Positions 12,901-27,900 of a DNA stretch of 64,000 nucleotides are shown here, piece after piece. The stretch is from Steromphala cineraria (lineage: Eukaryota > Mollusca > Gastropoda > Trochida > Trochidae). Where the stretch lies: positions 54,379,600 to 54,443,599 of the forward strand of contig OU744736.1 in the NCBI GenBank assembly GCA_916613615.1, given 5' to 3'. Position 1 is the stretch's first letter. Every line of letters starts with the position of its first letter. Under the pieces are notes generated by a model, which was given only the letters and a program-made list of their open reading frames with translations, searched no databases and was not told the DNA's origin. Both the position numbers and the translations under genes were made by a program.

Positions 12901-15900
12901 TACTGACAATCAATTCATTTTATACAGTATAGCTCATAAATATCTTAGAAGAAAAGGAGGAAAGTTTTACTGTATGTTCGTGGACTTTAAAAAGGCGTTT
13001 GATCTAGTAGACAGGTCTAAATTGATGTACATATTACTCAAGAAGCAAATCCATGGTAAAATATTCTCTGTTATTGACAATATTTACTTAAATGTTAAAG
13101 CAGCAGTTCGGAGTGGCCACCATAATTTTACAGACATGTTTTCCTCAAATGCAGGCGTGAGACAAGGGTGTTTGTTATCACCAATTCTGTTCCTTATGTA
13201 CATTGACGAGTTAGTTCATACGATGCTGGCGGAGGTACCCACGGAATATTTATTGACTGTGATATCGAGGAAATATATCTTCTGTTATTTGCCGATGATG
13301 TTACATTATTCGCAGACACTGTAGTTAACTTACAACGTAAGATTGATATTCTCTCCCGTTATTGTATACAATGGGGATTAACGGTAAATATAGATAAGAG
13401 TAAAATAGTTGTTTTTAAAAATGGTGGCAAATTATCAAAACATGAAAAATGGTCATTAAACGGCAAACCCATAGAAGTAGTTTCTCATTTCAAATACCTG
13501 GGGGTAGTCTTTTCATGCAGAAATAACTTTTCAAATGCATGTAGCACTTTGGCAAAACAAGCAGATAAAGCTTTAGGGCCCGTTCGGAAATTGTTTAATC
13601 GATTCCATGATCTTTCATTTAACACTTACTTTAAGATATTTGATTCAAAAATACAGCCTATCCTTCTATATGGGTCAGAATTATGGGGTGTTTTTGTAAA
13701 TAAACAAATTGAGAGGGTTCATACACAATTTTGTAAATATGTTTTGAGATTAGGTTATAGATCTTCCAATGCCGCAGTATTAGGTGAATGTGGGCGCACG
13801 CCTCTTCTTGTTAGCATTTATTTTCGTGTAATAAAATTCTGGCTAAGAATTGTAAGAATGTCAGAAAATCGTTTAACAAAACATTGTTACTATATGCTTA
13901 AAACTTTTGATTGTCAAGGCTATTATAATTGGGCATCTTGTGTTAGATCCATATTATTCTCGTATGGCTTTGCATATGTTTGGCAAGCCCAGGACGTCGG
14001 CGATGTAAAACAATTTATTAGAATATTTAAATTAAGAACGAAAGATGTATGTATGCAAGATTGGTTTGCCCGTGTGAGTGAATCTTCCACTTTACAAGTT
14101 TATTGCACCTTTAAGACCATCCTTCGATACGAGCCATACTTAACGGAAATTAAATCAATTAAATTGCGTCGCACTCTTTCCAAATTTCGCTGCTCAGCTT
14201 CTGAACTAAAGATTGTATCTTATAGACGCTCCATTTCGACAACTATTACTGACGCTATGTGCCCGTGTTGTGGGGATGACCTTGAAGATGAATACCATAC
14301 TCTATTAGTTTGCCCATTATACACAACCATACGAAATAAATATATACCAATGTATTTCCACAAGTATCCATCAAACCAAAAGTTTATTCAATTGCTGTCC
14401 AGTCAAAATCCTACAATCATAAATAATTTAGCACTTTATATATCAAAAATGTTTAATATGCGATGTGAACATCTCGCGCTCTCGTAACAAACCAATGATC
14501 AATCTGTATTTATGCTAATGTACTATAGGCCTCACAGGCCATCATTTACGAAATAAAGAGTCTGAGTCTGAGTCTGAATCTGAATCCGTTTGTCGTCGCT
14601 TGCGACTATATATTTTTTTTTTCCCACGATTTTTGTGAACAGGATTCAGACCAAACGACTGATGCTATCGAAGGCAAATTTCACAGGCTGGTAGTCCTTG
14701 TTGTGGAAAGGCGACAATAAGCTTTTGGGATAGTTCGGCCCATACATTAAAGGTCCAGTTCGATTCCAAAATCGAAAATTTAACATTGACTTTTTTTTCA
14801 AAATGCACTTAGAGACCTAATTTTTTTTTTAAAATGTGCGCAATCAAAAATGCTGCAAAAAAACAAATCATGGAAAATTCGTAGGTCACGTGGTTTGGCC
14901 GCCATCTTGGATTTAGTGCATTTTTGACCATTGCCGACCCCACCCACCTTTGAGAATCTTCTCCTCTGAAGATACTTGCACTAGAGATCTGAAATTTACA
15001 CTCAGGGTAGCTGAAGCATTGTAGTTCTTAATTTGCTCTTTAGAAAGTCCTAACAATAATACTTTTCTTGCTGAGATTTTTCAAAGTTGACCAAAATCTA
15101 AAAATCGCAAAATTCAAGGGCAGATAACTCAAAAACCAGACCATAGAATTTGATGATTTTTGCATGAGAGTTAGACATTGGCAAGGTCCTTAAGATAAAA
15201 GAATAAAATCGCTCGCGAACAGTCATTTCCGGTCAGGGTCAGAGGTCAAACTTTCCATTTTGGACATGTGGTGATTTGGTGGGTACGTTTGAAATATCGT
15301 AGCGAATCAACGGCGTACGATAACGCTTTGTTCTATACATCATAATGAAAGCCAAAAGTCTTTAGATTTTTTTTTAATTTGACAGTAAATTTCTATATTT
15401 GTTTTACACTGAGTTACGGCCCTTTGAATATTGTCAATTCTGCTTTCGTTTTGAATGCATAGGATATAGGTATGTTAAAAAAGTCGTTACTCTTCAGTGA
15501 TAGACGACAAATTATTGTTCCATATATCATTAGAAAGCCAAAAGAATACAGAATCTTTTAAAAATTAACAAAAAATTCAGTTACTACATTTACATTGAGT
15601 TACGGACCTTTGAATATTGTCAACCCTGCATGCGTTTTAAATGCATTTGATAACTGTTTGTTTGCAAATTGCGTTAATCATCAACAAAAGATTATAACCC
15701 ATAAGCTTTTGACTGCAATCATTACCTTTGTGCATTACATTTAACACCATACAGCGCTGAATCCGTTTGTCGTCGCTTGCGACTATATTTAAGGATTCAG
15801 CCATAAGGCTGAATCCTTATTGTTATTGGCGTGTTTATTTTTATTTTTCCACGATTTTTATGAACAGGATTCAGACCAAACGACTGATGCTATCGAAGCC

Positions 15901-18900
15901 AAATTTCACAGGCTGGTAGACCTTGTTGTGGAAAGGCGACAATAAGCTTTTGGGATAATTCGGCCCATACATTAAAGGTCCAGTTCGATTCCAAAATCGA
16001 AAATTTAACATTGACTTTTTTTTCAAAATGCACTTAGAGAGCTAAATTTTTTTTTTAAATGTGCGCAATCAAAAATGCTGCAATAAAACAAATCATGGAA
16101 AGTTCGTAGGTCACGTGGTTTGGCCGCCATCTTGGATTTAGTGCATTTTTGACCATTGCCGACCCCACCCACCTTTGAGAATCTTCTCCTCTGAATATAC
16201 TTGCACTAGAGATCTGAAACTTACACTCAAGGTAGCTGAAGCATTGTAGTTCTTAGTTTGTTCTTTAGAAAGTCCTTACTTTAATACTTTTCTTGCTGTG
16301 ATTTTTCAAAGTTGACCAAAATCTAAAAATCGCAAATTTCAAGGGCAGATACCTCAAAAACCAGACCATAGAATTTGATGATTTTTTCATGAGAGTTAGA
16401 CATTGGCAAGGTCCTAAAAATAAAAGAATAAAATCGCTCGCGAACAGTCATTTCCGGTCAGGGTCAGAGGTCAAACTTTCCATTTTGGACATGTGGTGTT
16501 TTGGTGGGTATGTTTGAAATATCGTAGCGAATCAAAGGCGTATGATAACTCTTTGTTCTATACATCATATGAAAGCCAAAAGTCTATAGATTTTTTTGAA
16601 ATTTAACAGTAAATTCCTATATTTGTTTTACATTGAGTTACGGCCCTTTGAATATTGTCAATTCTGCTTTCGTTTTGATTTCTTAGGATACAGGTATGTG
16701 AAAAAAGTTGTTAGTCATCAGTGATAGACGATAAATCATTGTTCCATATATCATTAGAAAGCTAGAAGAATACAGAATCTTTTAACAATTAACAATAAAT
16801 TTAGTTACTTCATTTACATTGAGTTACGGACCTCTGAATATTGTCAACCCTGCATGCGTTTTAAATGCATTTGATAACTGTATGTTTGCAAAATGCGTTA
16901 TCCATCAACAAAAGACTATACCCCATAAGCTTTTGACTGAAATCATTACCTTTGTGAATTACATTAACACCATACAGCGCTGAATCCGTTTGTCGTCGCT
17001 TGCGACTATATTTTAATTTTCTTTTTCTATTCAATACCGCAGGCGCCTGGCTAACAACCATTTGAAGGATCTCCCACGTCGCCTCTTCATCGCAGCTCGA
17101 CTAATGCAAAAACTGTGAGTAGCACATACTCTGTGTAACGATTACTTGAGAAGTGATCATTTAACTCAACTGAAGTTACATGTACAAAGCATACCTCACA
17201 CCTTTCATCTACTGCTTAATAAAGTCTTGACGCCAAGCGTCGTAATTCATGGTGTGCACGGCTCCCCTCTCAGGGATATGTTCTAACTTGTAAAAGGTTC
17301 TTATTCACGTCCCACCGACGTGGCTTAGAGAGAGGGCACACACAGAGACTATGACATAAGAAGGACATACTGTAAGGCTTGCAGCGTAGGGCTAGGGACT
17401 TGCGCAAGTTATCCTTTGTGGAAGAAATTGTACATAATCTGTAGTACTTATATCAGTACTTGTGGGTTTGAACATTTTTCATCCAACCGTTTGTGATATG
17501 TTTAAAACAAATAATATTATATTCCTTTGCCGATTTTGATTTTCAAATGTAGCAAGTTTCTTGCATGAATTGACAAGGAATAAAACATATAATCAATTCA
17601 ATAAGCATATACTTTATTTAATGTTGTCGGTTGCAATATTTCCACGTGATCACATGTGAATGTTGCAGGTGGTTGCAGGGCAACAAGTTCACCTCGGTTC
17701 CAGCTCGAGCTCTTCAGAGTCTCACAGAACTGCGGGAATTGTGAGTAACTTTTTATATCATTTTGTTGTCACAACAGTCTATTATGTCTCTATTATTATA
17801 AATACCGGACAAAACTATGTACACACAAAAAAATGTTTTCGACAAAAAAACTTCATTTTATTCTTGTGATATTATGATTATCACATTTTCAATAACACAT
17901 ATTTGAAGTAGTTTGAATCAAATAATATACCTGGAGTATGTTTTGTTTAATTGAACATACTTATTCTAGAATGTGATGTCGAAAACTGGAAATTTTTTGT
18001 AATTAAAAATCATAAATTCAAGTGAGGTGTGTACGTTCTTCTGCCTGGTGGTATATTTCTCCATGTTCCACCCACACCTCTGGGTGGTAAATGTCTAATC
18101 TGGTTAAACGTAGCATGACAGGCAGGCTTTTCGAAAAATGTCAATTGTATAGGAAAATAATTATCAATATGCCAGTCGAAATAATATGCTTACATTTCTT
18201 GACAGACAGTTGGAAACGAACCGGATAACCGAGGTTCCGACAGACAGTTTCCGGAAGCTGCGCAAACTGAAGAGTCTCTGGCTGGATACCAACTTGCTGA
18301 AGTCTGTCCCTGTAGCGGCGCTCAGTCGTGTCACGTCTCTGGAAGCATTGTGAGTAGACGTCAATATCTCCTGTCACACACCACTGTATCAACCGTCCTC
18401 TCTTAATAACCATCTCAATGGATGATGGACATGTGTCGCCATTCAATTCATTATAAGAAGAATGTTGCATTTGTTTTAAAATATTGCTGTCATAAGGAAA
18501 GTTATCGAGGTAATGCTCATCCTCGATAATCCAGCGGTTTTCATTCCGATAAATCTACACTACAAGCTCTGGAAAACTTTACAAGGTTTTACCTCTAACC
18601 AATTGTTCTCCCTTTGCAATGACTCAGCAAAACGCTTACTTGATTAGTGAAGTTGTTCCCGCACGTAGTGTCTGCGTTTCGTTTCTGATTGGATAAACTT
18701 GGATGCAAAGGGTGGTCTTTGGTTTGAGGTAAAACCTTGTAAATTTTTCCAGGGCTTGTAGTGTAGATTTATCGGAACGAAAGTGCTGGATAATCGAGGA
18801 TTGGTAACGCTAATCTAGTGATAACACTCTCGTGATACAGGGTTTCCTAGGTTTCCCCTTAGGTCCTTAATTTGGAATTCCTGGAAGTACGACCATGACG

Positions 18901-21900
18901 GCGACCTCCGCTTTGTTTTATCGTGTCATGGACATTTAGTTAAAATTATATAAATATCCGTCAAAAATCGGAATACTTTCACAAATCCGGAAGTCGTCTT
19001 TTTGTGTTAGTAAGGTTTAATATTCTCATATCATGGTCACCTGTTTTTGTAAAGCAAACCTTCATTTTGAAAGAAAGAATAACATTTCAGAACGATTGTG
19101 TTTATGATAGGATATCCTCCCAATGATAAGGGATAACGACAACTGATAAATCATGTAATTTACAAACGATAAAATGTAGTTGACTCAATTAATTTTGATC
19201 ATGAACAACAATCACACGTGTCATTTCCGATACGCATAAACATTTAGATATAAAAAAGTATAAAGTTTCCAAATCAAATAACAAAGAGGTTCGTGATAAT
19301 GAAATGATAATGACCCAACTGGGTCAGCTGAGATAAAACATCTCAAACTAATCACTATTTTGTTATGCTATGTTATGTATGTTATGTCGCGGGCTAGAAA
19401 TAGAGAAAAATAATTGGATGTAATCATAGTAACTTGAAAGATCAGCTCCGTTTCAAAAGTAGTCCTTTTTGAAAATTGATTTGATTTCCGTATTAAATTA
19501 TTTCATTTCCGTATCATTAAATACAACAAGAATATATTCGACGTTGCACTTAAAACTTTGAGTTTTACTGACAGAAAATTGTCACGGAATTTTGCGAATG
19601 AATCATTGCAGGTTTCGGGGACAACATGCATGCTGTCCATGAAAAATATATGTTTCATTGGCTTGAATTCTGTAGTGAGTTTCTCTTGCAGTTTTCCCTC
19701 TAGGTTTGGGTATGTTTATGTCCTCAGCTTTTAGTGGGGAGAGATGGACATAAGATTCACCTGTCGCTCTGTGTCAATATGCAATCCAATCTAACAATCT
19801 CTTCGTGTGTCCTGTCTACAGCTTGTAGTTGTACAAGGGTTCAAATCAAGCCTCCTACCACTTTGTCGATATATATACTTGTAACAGTTCTTGAGATACT
19901 CGATAAACAAACAAATAGTATATGCAAACATGCCTCACCATAATCTTGTTTCAAACAGGGAATTAAATGTTCAAGTAATCATTCGATATATAATAAAAAC
20001 GATATTATTGGAAGATATAAAGTTGCAATCTGATCTTTGGACTGAATATGGAAAATTACCTGTAAATGACGCACACATGATTATATGATATTTCCTTTTT
20101 AATGAGAACATAGATACCTATTTATATCTATGTTGTCAAGGTGAGCGATAGAACTTGGAACTCGATTAAAGGTAGATTTCATAGAAATGTCATTTGATCG
20201 AGAAGAACAAACTAGTGACGACAAAAACCATTTCACTACTGTGTTAAGAGAGAAATCCCATTTATGGTTACATTCTCCATTTTGATAGAAACTGTCAATC
20301 TACAGTTTTGTAATTTTTAAAACGTATCCAAATAAAAAGTATTTGGGATTCGACAGAGATCGATGGGTTACCTTAGAAGTAATCATTTAGATGTTACATA
20401 TATTTCAACTTCTAAGGATGTAAAAGGTTTTTGAAGTGTTCATGTTAAAACATAGATGTTGGATAGTAAAGTATCCCGGTTTTCAAATAGATATCCAAAT
20501 TCTTTATTTACACTGTTAACGGTCCTTGTTTGAAATGCATTACTAATCCTTTGACATAAATATCCGGTTCAAGATGCAAGGCAGCATACCAAAAAAGCAT
20601 GAAATTCCTTCAGTGTCCATCTAGTTCCTGTCGTATCAGATGTCATGAATATTAATTCATTTATCGATTACATTACTAATTATACTGGACTATTACCAGT
20701 CCTTTTAGGAAGTAATCAGAGATTAATTTCAATAGAGAACATCATGTGTTATTTACGAAATTGTTGTATTTGATCGGCTGGGAAGACAGATTTAGTAACA
20801 AATCGGCATGGTTTAAGTAAAATAGTTTCAATTTCCTTATGTTCGGAAATGGTCAGATGGTATAAAACTGAATAAGAAAATTAAAGTTATATGAATATAC
20901 ATAGAGCGCGCATATCCATCCACTCATGGTTGCTCAAGGCGCTCAAATCACATTTGATTAGTAATACATATTGTTATTTATCACCCTTCTTAAATTCAAC
21001 AGAAAGAAGTATCTTCGTGAAACAATTACACTAGTGTCCAAAAGAAACGCTACGAAGTTTTCGAAATCTTGTAAGATGTATGCACATTTGCATTCTTCAG
21101 GAAAAGATACTTTTGATGTTGTGTCTCTTCAAACGCACATGTGGGTGTACACATCGATATTTCAAATTGCTTTGTGCACATAATTTCCCTCATTTCAGTT
21201 TAAATTGGTAAATTTAGAATTAAGGTAAGAAAACAATATTGTCGTTATACTGCACTTTACTTGACATAAAATCGTTGACGCATCATAGCTCTAGAACATT
21301 TTTCACAAGCAAAAGTGTCCAATGTCGCTCTGCTATCTCGACTAGTTAAGGCTTTTTTTTAAAAAGTCCCTCATAAACATGAAGATATTGTTTCACAATT
21401 TTGCATAGAAGTAAGTTATCGTAATCCTTACCAGGAACTTTATGTGAGTAAATGATGTGATGGAGCACTAAAAGGCGAAATTGAATTCAATAAAAAAATA
21501 AATCGATATGTGTTTTCATCCATTAAGATGATATATGAGGTTAGAATCAGTCCACTTGTACTACAAGAACCAATCGGTGATCGATAACATACAGCTGCTC
21601 CAATACTGAATAATTGATTAATTTCTCTTTGTTACATGTTAGCATGCAAGATACTGCAACAATCCACAAACAAAGAGTGCTTATACATTTGGAATTATGA
21701 AGACCAAATTAAGAACACCAAAAGACGGCAGAAATTCTGCAGCAAAAACAATCATGTTTCCAATTGAGTTAATAATCTCGGAATCACTATCATTTGGCTC
21801 CTGAAGGTCCTCAAACTGTTCATTATCTGAAAATATGCTTCAGTAATCTAGAAAATATTACATGTTTTACATGTAATGATAGTGTGCGAGCTCTGGGCCG

Positions 21901-24900
21901 CTCTTAAGGACTACTAATAGGTCAATTATTTAACAATGAGATTAACCAATTGATTTTTTGTATTTGATAATAGTGTTTTGGTTTAAATATTTGTGAAGAT
22001 AGAAGTTTTTCCTTTTTCGCCGAATCGAATCGCGAATCTGGTATATTTCGTAGCAGATAGTGATTAGGATGGTGTTTACACAAAGAGTTAGAAATGTAAT
22101 TCTCGTATATTATTAACTTCTCCTGCCAGACATTGATCGTCTCAATAACGTTGTAATGTGATTCTAATGCATGTAAAAACCCGTGTTCGCTTTTTATAAA
22201 CCTGCAGCTGAGCTTGATAGTGTCACGAGAAATGCCAGGAAGTTTGAACTATCGTGGAAGACACTGACTGTACTGTAATCATTCATCTGTTGTGAATAGA
22301 TAAGTGTTTTCATACTCTTTTGCAAACGTGAACAAAAGTATAAATCGAAAAACGTTGTTCAAAGTTTCGTTTTTTCACTGTAAACTACGTGTGAGGAAAT
22401 ATGAAAATACCGCTACAGTTTAAGTTAATTTCTCATCGCATACTTAAGTACGCGCAGGCATCATTGAACAGTATGCCCGATGCCAGCGCGAAATGCCCAA
22501 AAGCTGTTCCCGAGGGGAGGACATACACCGAGGGGGGTGGAGGGGCATACACCGAGGGGGAGGGCATACACCGAGGGGAGGGCATACAGTAACTCAGTAG
22601 TCAGAACGTTGGCTTAGCGTTCGATCGGGAGTGGGAACTTTGCGTGTTCGAGACGGCATGTCGCATATTTTCAAAATGATTTTTAGTGGACTCTTTGTCA
22701 AAATATAATGAATTTTTTCGTTGTAAAATAATTCAGATAATTGCCCGTGGCAGAGTGACGTATTTTAGATAACTGCTTTGGAAGCGAAATTGTATCAGAC
22801 CTGAGCGAAATTACGAAGAAATAGTGTCCCGGCAGAACAATAGAGTGACGTCACTACTGCATGATAGTCTATAGAGGTATATATAGAGGTCATTGAGTAA
22901 CTATATTCATCACAACACATTTAGCTTAAGCACGCAAAGTTGTGCGTATTTCGCTTGTAAATCTCATAACCAGTAGGCGGACATATTTCTGCTGTTTGAG
23001 TTTCCGTCGTATAATTGAATACAGTAATCGTGTAATTGCCATCAGATATTCATTCAATGCCATACTCTACCCATTACCGAAGAGAAGCTTTAAGAAATTG
23101 ATATTCAAAGATGTTTCTTTCTAATGATAGTGCTTGTTGTCAATTATCTCAAGTGTTCTCCCATCTAACGATAATGGTTAAGCCAACGTAACGTTGTAAA
23201 GTAAATGATAGTGTTTAAATGCGGGTGATTTTTCAAAAGTCCAACTTGTTACATATTCTTACAGTGGACCATTATAGTTGTTATTCGTCAATACCCGATG
23301 CAGCATTTAAACAGAAGTTGTCCAATATTTCAAATTTACGTACATACAACTTTATTTTACTTCATATTGCCTCAATAAAACATTTCATTTCATAACATAT
23401 AAGAATATTTTGATATTGAATGAAACCGTGGTGGATCTATCAATTGAAGTTGAACTAGTTTAATTGTTAATTGCTTAGTTAAAATAGTATGCACTGATGA
23501 ATAATCATTGAAATCTCTTTTAGGGGAACCGGAAACTCATAAGCTCCAACTCATTGAGGTTTTATACTGTACATGCATGATTATGATCACTCCCACATTC
23601 ACCAGGAGCGACGGTAACTTCACCAGGGGTTTACGCTTATCATTTACTGGGGTCTTCAATATACAGTGCATGTGTGGAACAAAAGTGTGGTGTTTTGATA
23701 TCAAATAGAGCCAAATAAAATTTACCATGTCCATGTGTGAGTTTAGAGTTACATTAATCCTGCTGTGGATTATAGTCCAGTAAACGAAGTAAAAAAAGGC
23801 AGTTTGGTTGGACAAAATTGCTTTATTTTGTTTCTCATCTGATTATGACAGGAAATCATGTTTACAAGCCAGGAAAAAAAATCTAGCAGTTGATATTACT
23901 CTATTAGTTTTGAAGATATGACAGTTTTGAGTATTCTGAGCTCGCGATGGCGGCCTTCTTGGATTTCGTCAAATTTAGTGCACTAGCACCTATCAGATTT
24001 TGCTAGATTTTTGTTCCTGGCTTGTAAATATGATTTCCTGTCATAATCAGATGAGAAACAAAATAAAGCAATTTTGTCCAACCTACACTTTATTTACTGG
24101 ACTATTACACATAAAGTATTGTGTTCCCAGGATTTATAATAGCGAGCTGTGATGTACTTAATCATTTCTTTCAGCAAGACGCTGGAACCTTGTCAGAGTT
24201 CTTTACATTACACAGCATGTGTTTGCGATTGTAAATAATCTCTTTGATGCATATCAATACTAATTAGCATCAATTCAAGCAAGTTTAATGTTTTGTTTTT
24301 ATTTCCATATTATTTATACAGACATAACCTACAAAAATGACAAATACCGAGCAAACATAGTACTTTTACACTCCCATATATGAACTTTCCATGCACAGTT
24401 TATTAGATTTATTTCTTTTTATTACAATGTATTACATTATTTAACTAGTTATAAAGAATTAACCATCCTTTCCACCTTCCAGTTCATGACACCAAAAGTT
24501 ATGCAAATGAATGAATGTTTATGACCATTGTTTCAACTGACACTATTAACTAAAAAACCTTTCAGGAACCTGGATGAGAACAACATCAAGACTATCCCAG
24601 CCAGTGCTTTCAAGAACAACAGCAAGCTGAAGATCTTGTAAGTTGATACATATTCTAGAAGGATAACGTACATTATCTACGATGGAGTTCATATCTCCGT
24701 TCATATTTTAATTCAAAACTAGTGACGTGTCAAATGTATAAATGTCGGGAAATCTTATATATGTCTTTAAAACTTCCACAATCCTGCTTGTGTTAACAAA
24801 ATAACGGATCTTCTGTTTTGAAATTTACACAATCCTGTTTGTGTTAAAAACAAGCTGACCTGCAACACTACCATTCAGGATCATTACCATTCCTAAATCC

Positions 24901-27900
24901 AAAACAAACATTACGGCTGCATAAGCTCATCCTGCCTTATGTAAAATGTAACTATCAAACCTTAAGTGAAATCTCTATTTCTACTTAAAGCAAATTGACG
25001 CACATGTACATTAGAGATTGAGATAGATATACTCTAGACAACACTATGATAACATATCACTGACGTAGATTCAAATATGACTGACGCACATTGTTAAATG
25101 CTTAAAGGGGCAGTAGCACGTTTTTTGATAATTTTATATTTTAAATATTTCACTGATTATTAACTAAGTTAATGCTAAATGTATTATTTTGACAGTGTCC
25201 AAAATTTCATTACACAAGTTAATCATCCATAGTCAGAGGACAAAGTATGAAGATTCACATAAAATCCATTCGCGGCCATTTTGTGTGAACACCTGTAATT
25301 CATTTTGTGTAAGAACAAGGAATCGCCTGGCTCAACTTTACATTATATATTTGAATTATTACTGCTTCATTTAGTTTGAATACATTGTCTTTCAATTTGA
25401 ACCATTAATTTTCATTTTCCTGACATCACCTTATATTCCCCCTAAACACGTGCTACTGTCCCTTTAAAGCACATCGATAGAGATAACTGCTACTTTGTAT
25501 TTGTGTCATTTTTGTGAGGAGATATAGGACACCGTGTCACGTTCTATATTTGTCATATAAGGTGATGTTTCACTTTGCAAAAGAATCTATCTATTCCAAA
25601 ACGTTGTATTTCCAAAGTTTAGATGTTGAAGGTGTAGACACAAAACAGGCCCCATGGTATTATGGTTTGATACGCGTCGCCTTGTTTTTATACTAGACAA
25701 AATAACTAAAGACTAATGATATGTCTTACCTTACCTTACCTTACCCTACCTTACTTTACCTTACCTGAATCTTTATCAGAAGAAGCAATTAAAAAATAAC
25801 ACATCCAATACATGCTGCAGTGTCACAAGGTCACCAATAATCGTTACAACACATGATATATCTATTCGTTATGATCCATTTGAAGGGGCAGTAACACGTT
25901 TTTTGATAATTTTATATTTCAATTGTTTTCAGAGAAAATTCTGCGTTAATGATAATTGTATTAGTTTGATAGTGTCAAAAATATCATAACACAAACCAAT
26001 TATCCATAGTAAGAGGACAAAGTATGAAAATTCACCTAAAATCCATGGGCGGCCATTTTGTGTGAACACCTTCATTTTGTGTAAGAAAAAGAAATCGCAT
26101 GACTAAACTCTACATCATATATTTGAATTATTACATCTCGTTTATGTTAAAATGTAATGTTTTTCAATTGGAACCATTATTTTTCGTTTTCCTGACATTA
26201 CCTTATATTCCCCTTTAAAACGTGCCACTGCCCCTTTTAAGCTATTTTTGAAATTTTACAAAATATTTTGTGTTTAATCCATTAAAGGATTCTAGCCGGA
26301 AATCTAATAGAAGAGGTCGACGATAATGCCTTCCGGGGACTCTCCAATTTAACAATATTGTACGTATATTATCCTTGTCGAGTAAAGTGTCATCACTTGT
26401 TCCTGTCTTGGTTTTATGTTTAGTTTTTTCAGTTATGTGAATGTGTTGTTGATAAAACCTCCTTTGGCAATAACCTGATTGTATAATAATGTCATCCTGC
26501 TTGTTCCTTGTTGTGTGTTAATGTCATTACCCTCCCAGGTAAATGTTCTGGTTCCTTGTTGTGTGTTACTGTCATTACCCTCCCAGGTCAATGTTCTGGT
26601 TCCTTGTTGTGTGTTAATGTCATTATCCTCCCAGGTCAATGTTCTGGTTTCATATTGTTTGTTAATGTCATTACCCTCCCAGGTCAATGTTCTGGTTTCA
26701 TATTGTTTGTTAATGTCATAACCCTCCCAGGTCAATGTTCTGGTTTCATATTGTTTGTTAATGTCATTATCCTCCCAGGTCAATGTTCTGGTTTCATATT
26801 GTTTGTTAATGTCATTATCCTCCCAGGTCAATGTTCTGGTTTCATATTGTTTGTTAATGTCATTATCCTCCCAGGTCAATGTTCTGGTTTCATATTGTTT
26901 GTTAATGTCATAACCCTCCCAGGTCAATGTTCTGGTTTCATATTGTTTGTTAATGTCATTATCCTCCCAGGTCAATGTTATGGTTTCATATTGTTTGTTA
27001 ATGTCATTATCCTCCCAGGTCAATGTTCTGGTTTCATATTGTTTGTTAATGTCATAACCCTCCCAGGTCAATGTTCTGGTTTCATATTGTTTGTTAATGT
27101 CATTATCCTCCCAGGTCAATGTTCTGGTTTCATATTGTTTGTTAATGTCATTATCCTCCCAGGTCAATGTTATGGTTTCATATTGTTTGTTAATGTCATT
27201 ACCCTCCCAGGTCAATGTTCTGGTTTCATATTGTTTGTTATGTCATTACCCTCCCAGGTCAATGTTCTGGTTTCATATTGTTTGTTAATGTCATAACCCT
27301 CCCAGGTCAATGTTCTGGTTTCATATTGTTTGTTAATGTCATTATCCTCCCAGGTCAATGTTCTGGTTTCATATTGTTTGTTATTGTCATTATCCTCCCA
27401 AGTCAATGATCTGGTTTCATATTGTTAGTTAATGTCATTATCCTCCCAGGTCAATGTTCTGGTTTCATATTGTTTGTTAATGTCATTGACCTTTCCGGTT
27501 AATGCGCTGGCTCTATATTGCAAGGTGTGTTAATGTTATTTCCCTTTCTGATTAACGTGCTTGTTGTATGCCAAAGTCAATACCCCTAAAGGTTATTTGT
27601 TGTGTGTTATTAAGTAACAATTTGTCAAGAGAATGTCCTTTTTGGATGTTGTGAGTTTTTTTGTTGCTTTTGACACTACCCTCTGAGGTTGAGTACCTTG
27701 TTGTATGTCAGGAGTTAATCTCATTTTGTTCTGAACGTAATCCTCATGTTTTACATACGTTGTGTGTTATCATTGATGGAGGAACACTAGAGTGATGTAA
27801 ATGGAGTTTGATGACTTGTGTGTGAATTTATTTACCATCAGGGGTTAATGTCCTTGCTTTGTCAGGTGTTCATATCATATGTTCAAATGTTTATGGTGTG

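Larger units (their letters stand above)
9854..14579 (+). mobile_element. Non-LTR retrotransposon (LINE), near full length, inactive
   Basis: The element carries ORF1 with an RNA-binding-like core, then an apurinic-type endonuclease, a reverse transcriptase and a C-terminal Cys-rich motif. It ends with AATAAAGAG followed by a short (TCTGAG)n-like tail. A 13-bp direct repeat, CTGAATCCGTTTG, sits immediately on both sides (9841-9853 and 14580-14592), which marks the insertion inside copy A of the hairpin-ended element. Between the left repeat and the ORF1 ATG there are only 57 bases. Domain order and tail suggest the CR1/L2 group, but the clade cannot be settled by eye. It lies in intron 1 of the receptor gene in the same orientation. 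A frameshift in the RT region shows that this copy cannot make intact ORF2 protein. Confidence 0.92.
18350..24565 (+). other. Long intron 4 with MITEs and SINE-like sequence
   Basis: No coding block is visible between exons 4 and 5. The recognisable content is a foldback element (18521-18800), a G-rich short repeat and tRNA-like SINE head (22495-22665), and a second foldback element (23773-24104). The stretch 18801-22494 shows only short chance frames. Confidence 0.55.

Noticed and set aside
26292..26293. Acceptor TTCTAG for exon 6
   Set aside because: It looks like a splice site but shifts the LRR out of frame. The AAAG site a few bases upstream gives an exact 72-bp repeat exon.
26433..27296. 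Repetitive proteins of about 260 residues on both strands
   Set aside because: Both frames follow from a 48-bp tandem unit without stop codons. The array is inside a receptor intron and has no conserved non-repeat domain.
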